A stretch of 64,000 nt of DNA, taken from contig NZ_JBBHDV010000008.1 of the NCBI RefSeq assembly GCF_037478135.1, positions 73,143 through 137,142 of the forward strand, read 5' to 3'. A program made the position numbers and the translations under genes. The notes beneath the pieces are model-generated. The model did not search any database, was not told the DNA's origin, and saw only the letters and a list, made by a program, of their open reading frames with translations. Positions 27,037 to 36,467 of the stretch are shown here, in pieces; the first letter of the stretch is position 1; the number at the start of each line of letters is the position of its first letter. The DNA is from Denitratimonas sp037478135 (lineage in GTDB: Bacteria > Pseudomonadota > Gammaproteobacteria > Xanthomonadales > Xanthomonadaceae).

Positions 27037-30000
27037 TCAATTCCGGCGGCGCCTCACCTGCCAGCCCAAGGTCAACATCGCCAACGCAAGCACCAGCAGA
27101 GCCAACGGCGAAGCCACCGGGATCAGCAACGGCGCCAGCGGACGCAAAGGCACCGTGGCGGTGGATGAGGATTCCTCGTCCGTGGAGGTGCTGCTGACGC
27201 TGGCCGTGTTCGTGATCGGGTTCGGGCCGCTATACCAGTGCGGAACCCGCAGCGTCACATCGATCACGCGCGAATCGCCGGCCGCCAGCGTGCCGAGGAA
27301 ACACGGGAACGGATCGCTGCAATCGCCGCTGTTGCCGACGAACTCCAATCCCGGCGGCGTCTGATCGGACACCACCACGTTCGCAACCGGCACCTGCCCG
27401 GTGTTGGTGACGATGATCGTGAACACGATATCCTCGCCCGTCCCGGCCGAGGACGGCCCGGTCTTGGCGATATCCAGCACGCCCGGCTCGACCGGGGTTT
27501 CCACCTGGCTGGGCGGCGCTTCGACCGGAGCCGGCGGATCCAGCGGATCCTGTACCGGCGGAGTACCGGCGGCGGTGGCGACGTTCAACACCTGGCCTTC
27601 GTCCACATCGGCGGGCGTGACCACATAGGCAGCCGTGGCCACCACCACCTGTCCCGGCGCCAGCGTGCCGGGCACACCCGGCCACGCGTAGGAGAGCGGG
27701 CCCAGGTCCGGGAGGTCGTCGACCACTTCAACACCGGTCAGCGTCACATCACCGGTATTGGTCAGCGTGAAGCTGTAGTCGATGGTGTCACCCGCCCCGT
27801 AAGGCCCGCTGGATGTCACCGCCTTGACCAGTTCCAGCCCCGGATTCTGTGCAATCGGCGTGGTGGTGCTGTCCTGGTCGTCGGCCGAACCACCATCCGG
27901 CGTCGTGCCAGAAGCGGTGGCGATATTGGCGTATTCACCTGCTTCCACATCGGCAGGCTGGACTTCATAGCTGGCGGTACAAGTCAGCACATCGCCCGGT
28001 GCCAATATGGCCGGCAGGGATGGCGTGCAGGTGCCCATCACCGCCCCGGCATCGGTAATCGACACGTTAGTCAGCGTCACATCACCGCTGTTGGTCGCCA
28101 CCAGCTGATACGTGATCGTGCTGCCGGCGCTGTACGGGCCAGTCGACGTCACCGTCTTGACCAACTCCAACGCCGGGGCCTGGGCAACCGGAGTGGTCAC
28201 CGCGTCGTTGTCGGTGACCGTCGTGCTGTCCGGTGCGGTACCCGAAGCCGAAGCCGCGTTGATGTACTCACCCGCTTCGACATCCGCAGGTTGAACCTCG
28301 TAGCTGGCGGCGCAGGTCAGCGCATCGCCTGGCGCCAATGTGGCCGGCTGGGATGGCGTGCAGGCTCCGAGTGTTGCACCAGCATCCGTGATCGACACAT
28401 TGCTCAGCGTCACGTCACCCGCGTTGGTCGCCACCAGCGAGTATTCGATGACATCGCCAGCGGAATACGGGCCAGTCGACGTCACCGTCTTGACCAACTC
28501 CAACGCCGGGGCCTGGGCAACCGGAGTGGTCACCGCGTCGTTGTCGGTGACCGGCGTGTTGTCCGGTGCGGTGCCGACGACCGAAGCGGCGTTGGTGTAA
28601 TCACCCGCTTCGACATCCGCAGACTGGACTTCGTACGCAGCGGAACAGCTCAGCGCATCGCCCGGAGCCAGCGTGACCGGCTGGGCCGGTGTACACGTTC
28701 CAAGCGTCGCGCCAGTGTCGGAAATGGTCACTCCAGACAGTGTCACGTCGCCGCTGTTGGTCGCTACCAGCGAGTACTCGATCACATCGCCGGCCGAGTA
28801 CGGGCCGGTAGATGTCACGGTCTTGACCAGCTCCAGGCCGGGCGCCTGGGCAACCGGCGTGGTCACCGTATCGTTGTCGATGACCGGCGTGTTATCCGGC
28901 GCGGTACCCGAAGCCGAAGCCGCGTTGATGTACTCACCCGACTCCACATCCGCAGGCAGCACTTGGTAGCTGGCGGCGCAGGTCAGCGCATCGCCTGGCG
29001 CCAATGTGGCCGGCTGGGATGGCGTGCAGGCTCCGAGTGTTGCACCAGCATCCGTGATCGACACATTGCTCAGCGTCACGTCACCCGCGTTGGTCGCCAC
29101 CAGTGAATATTCGATGACATCGCCAGCGGAATACGGGCCAGTCGACGTCACCGTCTTCACCAAATCCAGAGCCGGAGCCTGGGCAATCGGTGTGTTCACC
29201 GCATCGTTGCCGGTGACCGGTGTGTTGTCCGGTGCGGTGCCGGCGGCCGAAGCGGCGTTGGTGTAATCACCCGCTTCGACATCCGCAGACTGGACTTCGT
29301 ACGCAGCGGAACAGCTCAGCGCATCGCCCGGAGCCAGCGTGACCGGCTGGGCCGGTGTACACGTTCCAAGCGTCGCGCCAGTGTCGGAAATGGTCACTCC
29401 AGACAGTGTCACGTCGCCGCTGTTGGTCGCTACCAGCGAGTACTCGATCACATCGCCGGCCGAGTACGGGCCAGTCGACGTCACCGTCTTCACTAGATCC
29501 AGAGCCGGTGCCTGGGCAACCGGCGTGGTCACCGTATCGTTGTCGATGACCGGCGTGTTATCCGGCGCGGTACCCGAAGCCGAAGCCGCGTTGATGTACT
29601 CACCCGACTCCACATCCGCAGGCAGCACTTGGTAGCTGGCGGCGCAGGTCAGCGCATCGCCTGGCGCCAATGTGGCCGGCTGGGATGGCGTGCAGGCTCC
29701 GAGTGTTGCACCAGCATCCGTGATCGACACATTGCTCAGCGTCACGTCACCCGCGTTGGTCGCCACCAGGGAGTACTCGATCACATCGCCGGCCGAGTAC
29801 GGGCCGGTAGATGTCACGGTCTTGACCAGCTCCAGGCCGGGCGCCTGGGCAATCGGTGTGTTCACCGCATCGTTGTCGTTGACCGGCGTGTTGTCCGGAG
29901 CAGTGCCCGAAGCCGAAGCGGCGTTGGTGTAATCACCGGCCTCAACATCGCCAGGCTGTACTTCGTACGTCGCGCTACAGCTCAGTGCCGCACCCGGAAC

Positions 30001-33000
30001 CAGCGTCGCCGGCTGCACAGGCGCGCAGGTTCCAAGCGTTGCACCTGCATCCGAAATCGACACATTGGTCAACGTCACGTCGCCCGTGTTGGTCGCAACA
30101 AGCTGGTACGTGATCGTGCTGCCGACGCTGTACGGCCCAGTGGACGTCACAGTCTTCGCCAGTTCCAGCGCTGGTTCCTGCATGATCAGCGTTGTCACCG
30201 TGTCGGTGTCGCTTACCGGCGTGTCATCCGGCGCGTTGCCGCTGGCGGTGGCGATATTGGTCACCTGCCCAGCATTGGCGTCCTCCAATCCGACGGTGTA
30301 GTTCACCGGGCCACAGGACGCCACTTCGGTCGGGGCAAGGGTTGAGGGCGTGCAGCTGATGGCACCACCGAGCAGCGGATCGTTGACCGAGACGCCGGTC
30401 AGGCTGACGTTGCCGGTGTTGGTCACGCTGAAGCCGTAGCTGATCTGGTCACCGTACGAATACGGTCCGCTGGAGGTGACGCTCTTGACCAGTTCCAGCG
30501 CAGGCGTCTGGATCGGATGCGATGTCGCACACACGCCCGGTGCCGAACACGCCGGATCGACGCCCGGCTGCGCACCGCCGGAGGCCGTCACCACGTTCTG
30601 CACAACGCCGGTGGCCCCGGCATCAACCTGCGCTTGGTACTGGAATACATACGGGCTGCCGGCCGGTGTTGCGCCGCCCGCCAGGGTGCAACGCACACCA
30701 CCGGCGCTGGCGACACAGCCTACCGGCAAGGAGGCGGGCAAAAGCGTCAGGCCGGGGCCGAACGCATCCTCCAGCAGCACATCACCCAGGGTCGCGGCGT
30801 TGGCCACCTGCACAGTCAGCGTATAGGTGATGATCTGCCCGGCCCCCACGAATTCGCCACTGGCCGGATTGGCACTCTTGGAATAGGTGACCAGCGGTGC
30901 CGGCAGCACAGTGAGATCGGCCTGCGCCGGATCCGGGTTGTTGCCCAGATCGGTCGCCAGACCACCGGCCGGGATGGTGTTGGTGAACGTGCCCGGTGTA
31001 TCGCCGGTGACCGGCGCGGTGATCGTGCACGAGCCCGGCGTGCCGCCCGGAATCTGGGCGCCGGTCTGCAGCGAGATGGCCGAGCCACCAGCCGTGCCGG
31101 CAACGGTGCCGACGCAGGTGGTGACCGGCGCGCCGGTGAGCGTGACGCCAGCCGGCAGGGTGTCGACCAGGTCGGCGGTCAAGGTCGCAACACCGGCATT
31201 GGCATTGGTCAGGGTGATGGTCAGCGTGCTGCTGCCACCCACACCGATGCTGGCAGGATCGAACTGCTTGGCCACCGCCGGCGCTGTGCTCGAAGGCACG
31301 GTGACCGTGGCCGGGCACGGCGTGGTGCAGGTTTCAGTGGCACTGGCGCTGGCCGTGTTCTCCACCGGATTGGGGGGTGTGCTCTCTACCTGGGCGCTGA
31401 TCGCCCACGTCACCTGGCCACCAACCGGCAGACTGGCGAGGGTCTCGTTCAAGGCGCCAGTGCCGCTGGCCGCCGGGCAGGTGGCACCGCTGCTGGCGGT
31501 ACAGGTCCAGGTGAAGCCGGTCAGGCCGGCCGGTACCGGGTCGGTCACGATCACATTGCTGAGCGGAATGTTGCCGGTGTTGGCAACGGTGACCGTGTAG
31601 CTGGCACTGCCGCCTGGAATCAGCAGGGTGTCAGGGCTGGTCTTGGTGATTTCCAGCGCCGGCACCATGGCAACGATGTCGGTTTGTGTGCTGGAGCTGT
31701 TGTTGCCCGGATCGGTGTCGTTCACGCCCGGCGGCACGGCCACCGTGGCGGTATTGGTGATGCCCACACCCAGGGTGCTGGCCGTGCCTTCCACGACCAG
31801 GGTGCAGTTACCGCCCGGCGCGATGATGGTGACCGTGCCGGACAGCGTATTGCCGCTCAATCCGTAGCTGCCCAGGGTGCACTCCGGCGAGGTGCTGCCG
31901 CCGGCGCTGACAATCGACAGCGTCGAGAACTGGGCCGGAATGATGTCGGTGAAGGTGGCGCCGGTCACAGTGGCCGGGCCGTTGTTGCCGATGACGATGC
32001 TGAACTGGACGGTATCGCCATGGAACACGGTCAGCGGTCCGGACTGGAAGGCGCCACTGGTGCCCGGCCGCTGGCTCTTGCCGATCTGCAGATCGGCATT
32101 GAGCGGCACCGGGTCGATGGCGCAACCCAGGTACGGCGCCATGTGCGCCGAGCATTCCTGCGCGGTGGCCGGTGTGATGCCGGTCGCGCCCGGCAGACCC
32201 GGATCACCGCCGCCACCCACCTGGGCGCGGTTGACCAGCGGGTTGCTGGCATCGGCCTCCACCTGCGCGGTGTAGGTGATGGTGGTGCTGGCACCGGCGG
32301 CCAGCGCCGTGCCGCTATTGCAGGTCAGGAAACCCGGCGCCGGCGTGGCCGTGAAATCGCAGCTGAAACCGCCGCTGGTGAAACTGCTGCTGCCGACATA
32401 GGTCATGCCCGGCGGAATCACGTCGACGACACGGATCTGGCCGCTGCTGGCATTGCCACCGCTGTTGCTGACGACCAGATTGAAGCTGATCGTGTCGCCC
32501 GGGCCCGCCGCCTGCGGATCCGGATGCGATTTGGCCAGGCGGATCTGCGGCTGCGCCACCGGCACGTTGATATCCAGCGCACAGCCCGGGCCGACGTTGA
32601 TGCCGGTGCAGTCGGTACCGACCTGGCCCGGCGTGGGCATGCCCGGCAGCAGATCCGGATCACCGCCACCGCCGATGCGGCCCTTGTTGATGTACTGCAG
32701 GCTCGGGTTGGCGCCGTTGACGTTGGCCACCAGCGAGAAGGTGCTGCTGTCGCCAACCGGAATCACGGCAGTACTCTGGCAGGTGGCCGAATCATTGTCC
32801 TCGCGCACGCAGGTCCAGTCGGCGCCATCGGCGCCGCCCTTGACCAGCGGATTGGACCAGGTCATCGGCGCCGGCAGTTCGTCGCGGAAGTGGATCGTGC
32901 CGACCGAATCGGCATCACCACTGTTGCGCACGGTGAAGTGGTAGGTGGTCTGGCCGTTCACCGGCATCGAGTTCTGATGGTCGGTCTTCTCCAGCGTCAA

Positions 33001-35619
33001 CTGCACGCGGCGCACCGGATCGGTGACCGAGGCGCAGCCGGTGAGCGTACTGCTGGCGTTGTCGGCCGGCGCAACCGGTGCCGGGCAGGCCTGGGCATCA
33101 CCAGCACCAGGCAGGCCCGGCTTGGCCGGATCGCCGCCGCCGCCGGCAATGGCACGGTTGGTGACGGAAGTCGGCGCATCGGCGTCGACAGTGATGGTGA
33201 AGCTGATCGTGGCGCTGGCGCCCACGGCCAGCACCGCGCTGCTGTTGCACTCGACCACGCCGGCGGCATGGCTGCAGCTGAAGCCGCCGGTGGTGGTGAA
33301 GCCGCTGTCGAAGCTGACGCCATCGGGCAGCACGTCGACGATGCGGATCGGGCCGCTGGTCGGTGCCGAACCCAGGTTGGTCAGGGTCAGCGTGTACTGG
33401 CCGCTGCCACCGGCCAGCAGGGTGCCGGCATTGGCCTTTTTCAGACTGAGGAACGGCGCTTCAACGATATCGATATCGATCGCACAGCCCGGCGCGACAT
33501 CATTGTCGATGCAGGCGCCGGTATTGCCCGGCGTCGGTATCGGCTTGTTCGGGTCGCCACCGCCGCCGACGCGGCCCCGGTTGATGATCGCCGTGCCGGA
33601 AGGTGCATCGACGATCGCGGTGAAGTTGAACGTGCTGGTGCCACCGGCCGGAATCACGGTGTTGCTGGTGCAGGTGAGCACGTCGCTGGCGGCCAGGCAA
33701 CTCCAGTCGCCGGCCTGCGGACCGGCCAGCGGCACCGGGCCGTCGGCCACGGTCAGCTGCGGCGGCAGCACGTCCACCACGGTGATCGGGCCGGTGGTCG
33801 GCACCACCGAGGTGTTGCTGACGCTCAGGGTGTAGGTGGTGCTGCCCGAGGTCAGCAGCACATCGATACCGTTGTCCTTGCTCAGGCGCAGGTCCGGTTC
33901 ACACTGGGCGCCTGGCGGCACACCGGGAGTATCCGGCGCCATGAAGGTGGCAATGCCGCCGTTGTGGCCGAACGAACCATAGGTATCGGTGGCACCGTTG
34001 GTGGAGCGGCCGGGTTGGCCGCCATCGACATTGGCGTTGACGATCATCGAGTTCGGCGAAAACACCACGAAGCCGCCGCCACCGCCGCCGCCGGGGCCAT
34101 GACGCTCAACCAATCCTGCATTGCTGCCGGCCCAGGCGTTGCCGCCATCACCGCCGCGAGCATCAACGGTGGCATGGCCGCCTTCCTGGGTGTAGAGCAC
34201 CACCGAACCACCGGCACCGCCGCCACCGGCGGCATCGTTGCGCACGTTGTAGCCGTGGCCGCCGCGCACGTCGATGACGCCCGTGCCTTCGATGCTGCGC
34301 GCACGCAGGATGACGATGCCGCCACCGCTGGCGCCGGAGGAGCAGATGCCAGCCCCGAAAGTGGAACCACTGGCGCCACCGCCGGAGCTTGTGCCACAGG
34401 CGATGCCGTTATTCTCGTGCCAGGCTGCGTCATCGGTGCCGTCGTTGTTGCCGCCGGAACCGCCGCCACCGCCCATCAGCACGCGGCTGAAGCTGATCTG
34501 GCTGGCGTAACCGGCACCACCACGGCCATTGGTGTCATTGAGCGGCGCATCCCAGGGACGGCCGCCAAGCCCGCCCGGCGCGTGGTTGCCACCACCGCCG
34601 CCGCCGGCGTTGCGAATATTGGCCGCCGTACCGGGCGAATAGGTGCCCTCGGTTCCACCCCCACCGGCATTGCCCGGCGCACCACGGGCGCGGTCGCCCT
34701 GCGGATAGCCCTGAACGCCATTGTCCACCCGCACCAGGTGGCCGGTGGTGGTCACGGCCAGGCCGAAGTTGTTGGTCTTGCGGGCCAGATAGCGCGGCGT
34801 GCCGGCGATGCCCTCGCCCTTGCCGCCGTGGGCGGTGGTGGCGGCGGTGGTGCCGCCGACCTGGCGCCAGGGCAGATCGTTGCTGGCCTGGCTGCCCTGG
34901 AAGCCGGCGCCGCCACGGAAACCGCGCCCGGCCAGGAACACGGCCCGGTTGGCAATGCCCTCGACGGTGGCCGAGCCCAGGGTGAGGGTGCCGCTGGCAT
35001 CGACGGCGACAACGCCGCCGCTGTTGCCATCCCACGGCGGCGCCACCACGCCAGCCATGGTTACCGAGCTGTACTGCGGCACCCGGATCACCTGGTAGCT
35101 GCGGCGCCCGCGCGAGGTGGTGGCATTGGCCTGGGTGTAGGTGTAGGTGAGTGCCGGCTGGAAGCTGATGGTGGCACCGGCGGCGCCGCCATTGCTGGCG
35201 CGCACGAACTCGTGCCGGCCGGCGTTATCCATTGTTGTCGTGCCCGAGCCGGTGCCCGTGCCGCTGCCGTAGTTGGCATTGTTGGCAGAGTTGATCTGGC
35301 CATCCTGCATCTGGATCACCAGCAGCAGGTCGCCGGCCTGGATGTTGCCGGCGGCACTGCCGGTGTTGCGCGCGCCCAGGGTCAGTTGGGTGGCGCCGGC
35401 CGGCAGCGTGTCCGAACCCGCGTAATAGGTGTTGACGACACCGCCGACGTTGCCATTCCCATCATTGCCGGGAATACCGCACATCACCTGGGCGGAAGCA
35501 ATTGCTGGCAGACCGAGCAACGCAAGTGTCACCAGGAAGATCAGAGCGATACGACTTGACCAGCCGGTGGCGCAGCGCGGCGATTCCACCAGTGCGGTGG
35601 AAACAGTGAAGTAAGACAT
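27037..35619 (-). CDS. Giant secreted DUF11-repeat surface protein with C-terminal sorting tail
   Basis: A 2860-residue protein. The ATG at 35619 has an AGGG ribosome site and starts a long signal peptide (RIALIFLVTLALLGLPAIASA, cleavage before Gln). The frame continues 36 codons upstream without homology. Residues about 45-570 are Gly-rich beta-structure-like sequence (many GGGGG and GGxGG runs). From about 575 follow some 18 DUF11-type Ig-like repeats of about 110 residues (LxLxKT...GDxxxYxLxxxNxGdvxxxxVxxxD). Repeats between residues about 1926 and 2481 are nearly identical. Many carry two Cys. The C-terminus is LIPVASPLALLVLALAML followed by GWQVRRRRN, a proline-motif, hydrophobic helix and Arg cluster like IPTL/PEP-CTERM sorting signals. 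Likely a cell-surface or matrix adhesin; the target is unknown. Confidence 0.92.
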   Translation of the reverse strand: MSYFTVSTALVESPRCATGWSSRIALIFLVTLALLGLPAIASAQVMCGIPGNDGNGNVGGVVNTYYAGSDTLPAGATQLTLGARNTGSAAGNIQAGDLLLVIQMQDGQINSANNANYGSGTGTGSGTTTMDNAGRHEFVRASNGGAAGATISFQPALTYTYTQANATTSRGRRSYQVIRVPQYSSVTMAGVVAPPWDGNSGGVVAVDASGTLTLGSATVEGIANRAVFLAGRGFRGGAGFQGSQASNDLPWRQVGGTTAATTAHGGKGEGIAGTPRYLARKTNNFGLAVTTTGHLVRVDNGVQGYPQGDRARGAPGNAGGGGTEGTYSPGTAANIRNAGGGGGGNHAPGGLGGRPWDAPLNDTNGRGGAGYASQISFSRVLMGGGGGSGGNNDGTDDAAWHENNGIACGTSSGGGASGSTFGAGICSSGASGGGIVILRARSIEGTGVIDVRGGHGYNVRNDAAGGGGAGGSVVLYTQEGGHATVDARGGDGGNAWAGSNAGLVERHGPGGGGGGGFVVFSPNSMIVNANVDGGQPGRSTNGATDTYGSFGHNGGIATFMAPDTPGVPPGAQCEPDLRLSKDNGIDVLLTSGSTTYTLSVSNTSVVPTTGPITVVDVLPPQLTVADGPVPLAGPQAGDWSCLAASDVLTCTSNTVIPAGGTSTFNFTAIVDAPSGTAIINRGRVGGGGDPNKPIPTPGNTGACIDNDVAPGCAIDIDIVEAPFLSLKKANAGTLLAGGSGQYTLTLTNLGSAPTSGPIRIVDVLPDGVSFDSGFTTTGGFSCSHAAGVVECNSSAVLAVGASATISFTITVDADAPTSVTNRAIAGGGGDPAKPGLPGAGDAQACPAPVAPADNASSTLTGCASVTDPVRRVQLTLEKTDHQNSMPVNGQTTYHFTVRNSGDADSVGTIHFRDELPAPMTWSNPLVKGGADGADWTCVREDNDSATCQSTAVIPVGDSSTFSLVANVNGANPSLQYINKGRIGGGGDPDLLPGMPTPGQVGTDCTGINVGPGCALDINVPVAQPQIRLAKSHPDPQAAGPGDTISFNLVVSNSGGNASSGQIRVVDVIPPGMTYVGSSSFTSGGFSCDFTATPAPGFLTCNSGTALAAGASTTITYTAQVEADASNPLVNRAQVGGGGDPGLPGATGITPATAQECSAHMAPYLGCAIDPVPLNADLQIGKSQRPGTSGAFQSGPLTVFHGDTVQFSIVIGNNGPATVTGATFTDIIPAQFSTLSIVSAGGSTSPECTLGSYGLSGNTLSGTVTIIAPGGNCTLVVEGTASTLGVGITNTATVAVPPGVNDTDPGNNSSSTQTDIVAMVPALEITKTSPDTLLIPGGSASYTVTVANTGNIPLSNVIVTDPVPAGLTGFTWTCTASSGATCPAASGTGALNETLASLPVGGQVTWAISAQVESTPPNPVENTASASATETCTTPCPATVTVPSSTAPAVAKQFDPASIGVGGSSTLTITLTNANAGVATLTADLVDTLPAGVTLTGAPVTTCVGTVAGTAGGSAISLQTGAQIPGGTPGSCTITAPVTGDTPGTFTNTIPAGGLATDLGNNPDPAQADLTVLPAPLVTYSKSANPASGEFVGAGQIITYTLTVQVANAATLGDVLLEDAFGPGLTLLPASLPVGCVASAGGVRCTLAGGATPAGSPYVFQYQAQVDAGATGVVQNVVTASGGAQPGVDPACSAPGVCATSHPIQTPALELVKSVTSSGPYSYGDQISYGFSVTNTGNVSLTGVSVNDPLLGGAISCTPSTLAPTEVASCGPVNYTVGLEDANAGQVTNIATASGNAPDDTPVSDTDTVTTLIMQEPALELAKTVTSTGPYSVGSTITYQLVATNTGDVTLTNVSISDAGATLGTCAPVQPATLVPGAALSCSATYEVQPGDVEAGDYTNAASASGTAPDNTPVNDNDAVNTPIAQAPGLELVKTVTSTGPYSAGDVIEYSLVATNAGDVTLSNVSITDAGATLGACTPSQPATLAPGDALTCAASYQVLPADVESGEYINAASASGTAPDNTPVIDNDTVTTPVAQAPALDLVKTVTSTGPYSAGDVIEYSLVATNSGDVTLSGVTISDTGATLGTCTPAQPVTLAPGDALSCSAAYEVQSADVEAGDYTNAASAAGTAPDNTPVTGNDAVNTPIAQAPALDLVKTVTSTGPYSAGDVIEYSLVATNAGDVTLSNVSITDAGATLGACTPSQPATLAPGDALTCAASYQVLPADVESGEYINAASASGTAPDNTPVIDNDTVTTPVAQAPGLELVKTVTSTGPYSAGDVIEYSLVATNSGDVTLSGVTISDTGATLGTCTPAQPVTLAPGDALSCSAAYEVQSADVEAGDYTNAASVVGTAPDNTPVTDNDAVTTPVAQAPALELVKTVTSTGPYSAGDVIEYSLVATNAGDVTLSNVSITDAGATLGACTPSQPATLAPGDALTCAASYEVQPADVEAGEYINAASASGTAPDSTTVTDNDAVTTPVAQAPALELVKTVTSTGPYSAGSTITYQLVATNSGDVTLTNVSITDAGAVMGTCTPSLPAILAPGDVLTCTASYEVQPADVEAGEYANIATASGTTPDGGSADDQDSTTTPIAQNPGLELVKAVTSSGPYGAGDTIDYSFTLTNTGDVTLTGVEVVDDLPDLGPLSYAWPGVPGTLAPGQVVVATAAYVVTPADVDEGQVLNVATAAGTPPVQDPLDPPAPVEAPPSQVETPVEPGVLDIAKTGPSSAGTGEDIVFTIIVTNTGQVPVANVVVSDQTPPGLEFVGNSGDCSDPFPCFLGTLAAGDSRVIDVTLRVPHWYSGPNPITNTASVSSTSTDEESSSTATVPLRPLAPLLIPVASPLALLVLALAMLTLGWQVRRRRN
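28177..29841 (-). repeat. Five near-identical 333-bp units forming a 666-bp alternating (A-B-A-B-A) repeat
   Basis: Within the giant gene, five 111-codon units lie at 29841-29509 (A), 29508-29176 (B), 29175-28843 (A), 28842-28510 (B) and 28509-28177 (A). Type A has NAGDVTLSNVSITDAGATLG and type B has NSGDVTLSGVTISDTGATLG. Long stretches recur exactly 666 bases apart, for example around 28340, 29006 and 29672 (A) and around 28673 and 29339 (B). More diverged units flank the array on both sides (about 27500-28176 and 29842-30505). The near-identity at DNA level indicates recent duplication of an A-B pair. Confidence 0.92.
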
Positions 35620-35854
35620 GGGAGACCCTGTAGCGATAAGCGGGAGGCGGCGCACGCAAAAAGCGTGAACTGCATCTCCATATTGTATCGCCCAGGATCT
35701 GGGAAAGAAAGACAACAATTGTTGCAAGTTATTGGAAATAAAGAAAAATCATTCACATTTTTTATGAGTAAGTGACAAGTTTTGTCAGCAGGTGCCCGAC
35801 CCGCAGTCACGGGCCTACAATGAAGTCCTTACCCCGCCACCCATGTGGACCGCC
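35620..35854. promoter_or_regulatory. AT-rich divergent control region of the giant gene and btuM-like gene
   Basis: This is the most AT-rich stretch of the window (about 35670-35790). For the minus strand a TACAAT (-10-like) lies at 35687-35682. Just upstream of it are two palindromes: CCCAGGATCTGGG (35691-35703) and CAACAATTGTTG (35713-35724). A third palindrome, TGACAAGTTTTGTCA, is at 35773-35787. For the plus strand a TACAAT lies at 35816-35821 with no good -35, 34 bases before the ATG at 35855. The palindromes look like operators, but no regulator gene adjoins. No cobalamin riboswitch signature is visible. Confidence 0.5.
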
Positions 35855-36448
35855 ATGCCCGCTCCGTTCCGCCACCAGATCGCCATCCTTTCCACTTTGG
35901 TGCTGGTGATGATCCTCACCCGCGCGCACCATTTCGCGGCGATCACCGATGCCTCGTGGGCGGTGTTCTTCGTCGCCGGCTTCTACCTGCGGGCGCATTG
36001 GCGCTGGGCGTTCCCGCTACTGATCGCAGTCGCGGTGGCGGTGGACTGGTATGTGATCCAGCGCAGCGGCATCACGCTGTGGAGCCACTACTGCATGTCG
36101 CCGGCCTACTGGTGCCTGTTGCCGGCCTATGCGGCGCTGTGGCTGGGCGGCGTCTGGCTGGCGCGACACGATGCCGGGCTGCGCTGGAAGACGCTGGCTG
36201 CGTTGGCGGTCATCCTGCCGCTGTCCGTCAGCCTGTGCTTCCTGATCTCCAACGCCAGCTTCTACTGGCTCAGCGATGTTGTCGCGGCGCCCAGCATGGA
36301 CGGATGGCTGGCCAATTTCGGGCACTGGTACCTGCCCTTCCTGAAGGTCACGACGATGTACGTCGGCATCGCGGCACTGCTGCACGCCGCGGCGCTGGCC
36401 GTCGGGCTCGCGCGGCCGCAGGCGGATCGCATCGGCAGCGTCCACTGA
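35855..36448 (+). CDS. btuM: BtuM-like cobalamin transporter (small integral membrane protein)
   Basis: A 197-residue protein with about six hydrophobic helices (roughly 8-24, 30-46, 52-68, 83-101, 107-128, 150-180) and no soluble domain. Counting from the ATG at 35855, a Cys falls at position 80 in SHYCMSPAYWCLLPAY. In BtuM of Thiobacillus denitrificans the cobalt-liganding residue is Cys80, in a protein of similar size and topology. The next gene, 20 bases on, is a cobalamin adenosyltransferase. Transport of vitamin B12 across the inner membrane is therefore inferred from length, topology, Cys position and neighbour, not from an alignment. An ATG at 35843 is an alternative start. No strong ribosome site is present at either. 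Confidence 0.68.
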   Translation: MPAPFRHQIAILSTLVLVMILTRAHHFAAITDASWAVFFVAGFYLRAHWRWAFPLLIAVAVAVDWYVIQRSGITLWSHYCMSPAYWCLLPAYAALWLGGVWLARHDAGLRWKTLAALAVILPLSVSLCFLISNASFYWLSDVVAAPSMDGWLANFGHWYLPFLKVTTMYVGIAALLHAAALAVGLARPQADRIGSVH

Positions 36449-36467
36449 CCTTTTCCGGAGCCATTCC

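Noticed and set aside
28177..29841. Regularly spaced repeats as a possible CRISPR array
   Set aside because: The repeats are 333 bases long, contiguous and in frame within a coding sequence. There are no short repeats with unique spacers.
30517..35559. A 1680-codon open frame on the plus strand, antisense to the giant gene
   Set aside because: It is a by-product of GC-rich codon bias over a long repetitive gene. Its translation is low-complexity Ala/Gly/Arg sequence with no family features, while the minus strand has clear repeats, a signal peptide and a tail.
35728..35854. Possible cobalamin riboswitch before the BtuM-like gene
   Set aside because: No B12-box-like sequence or multi-arm fold could be recognised, and the leader is short.
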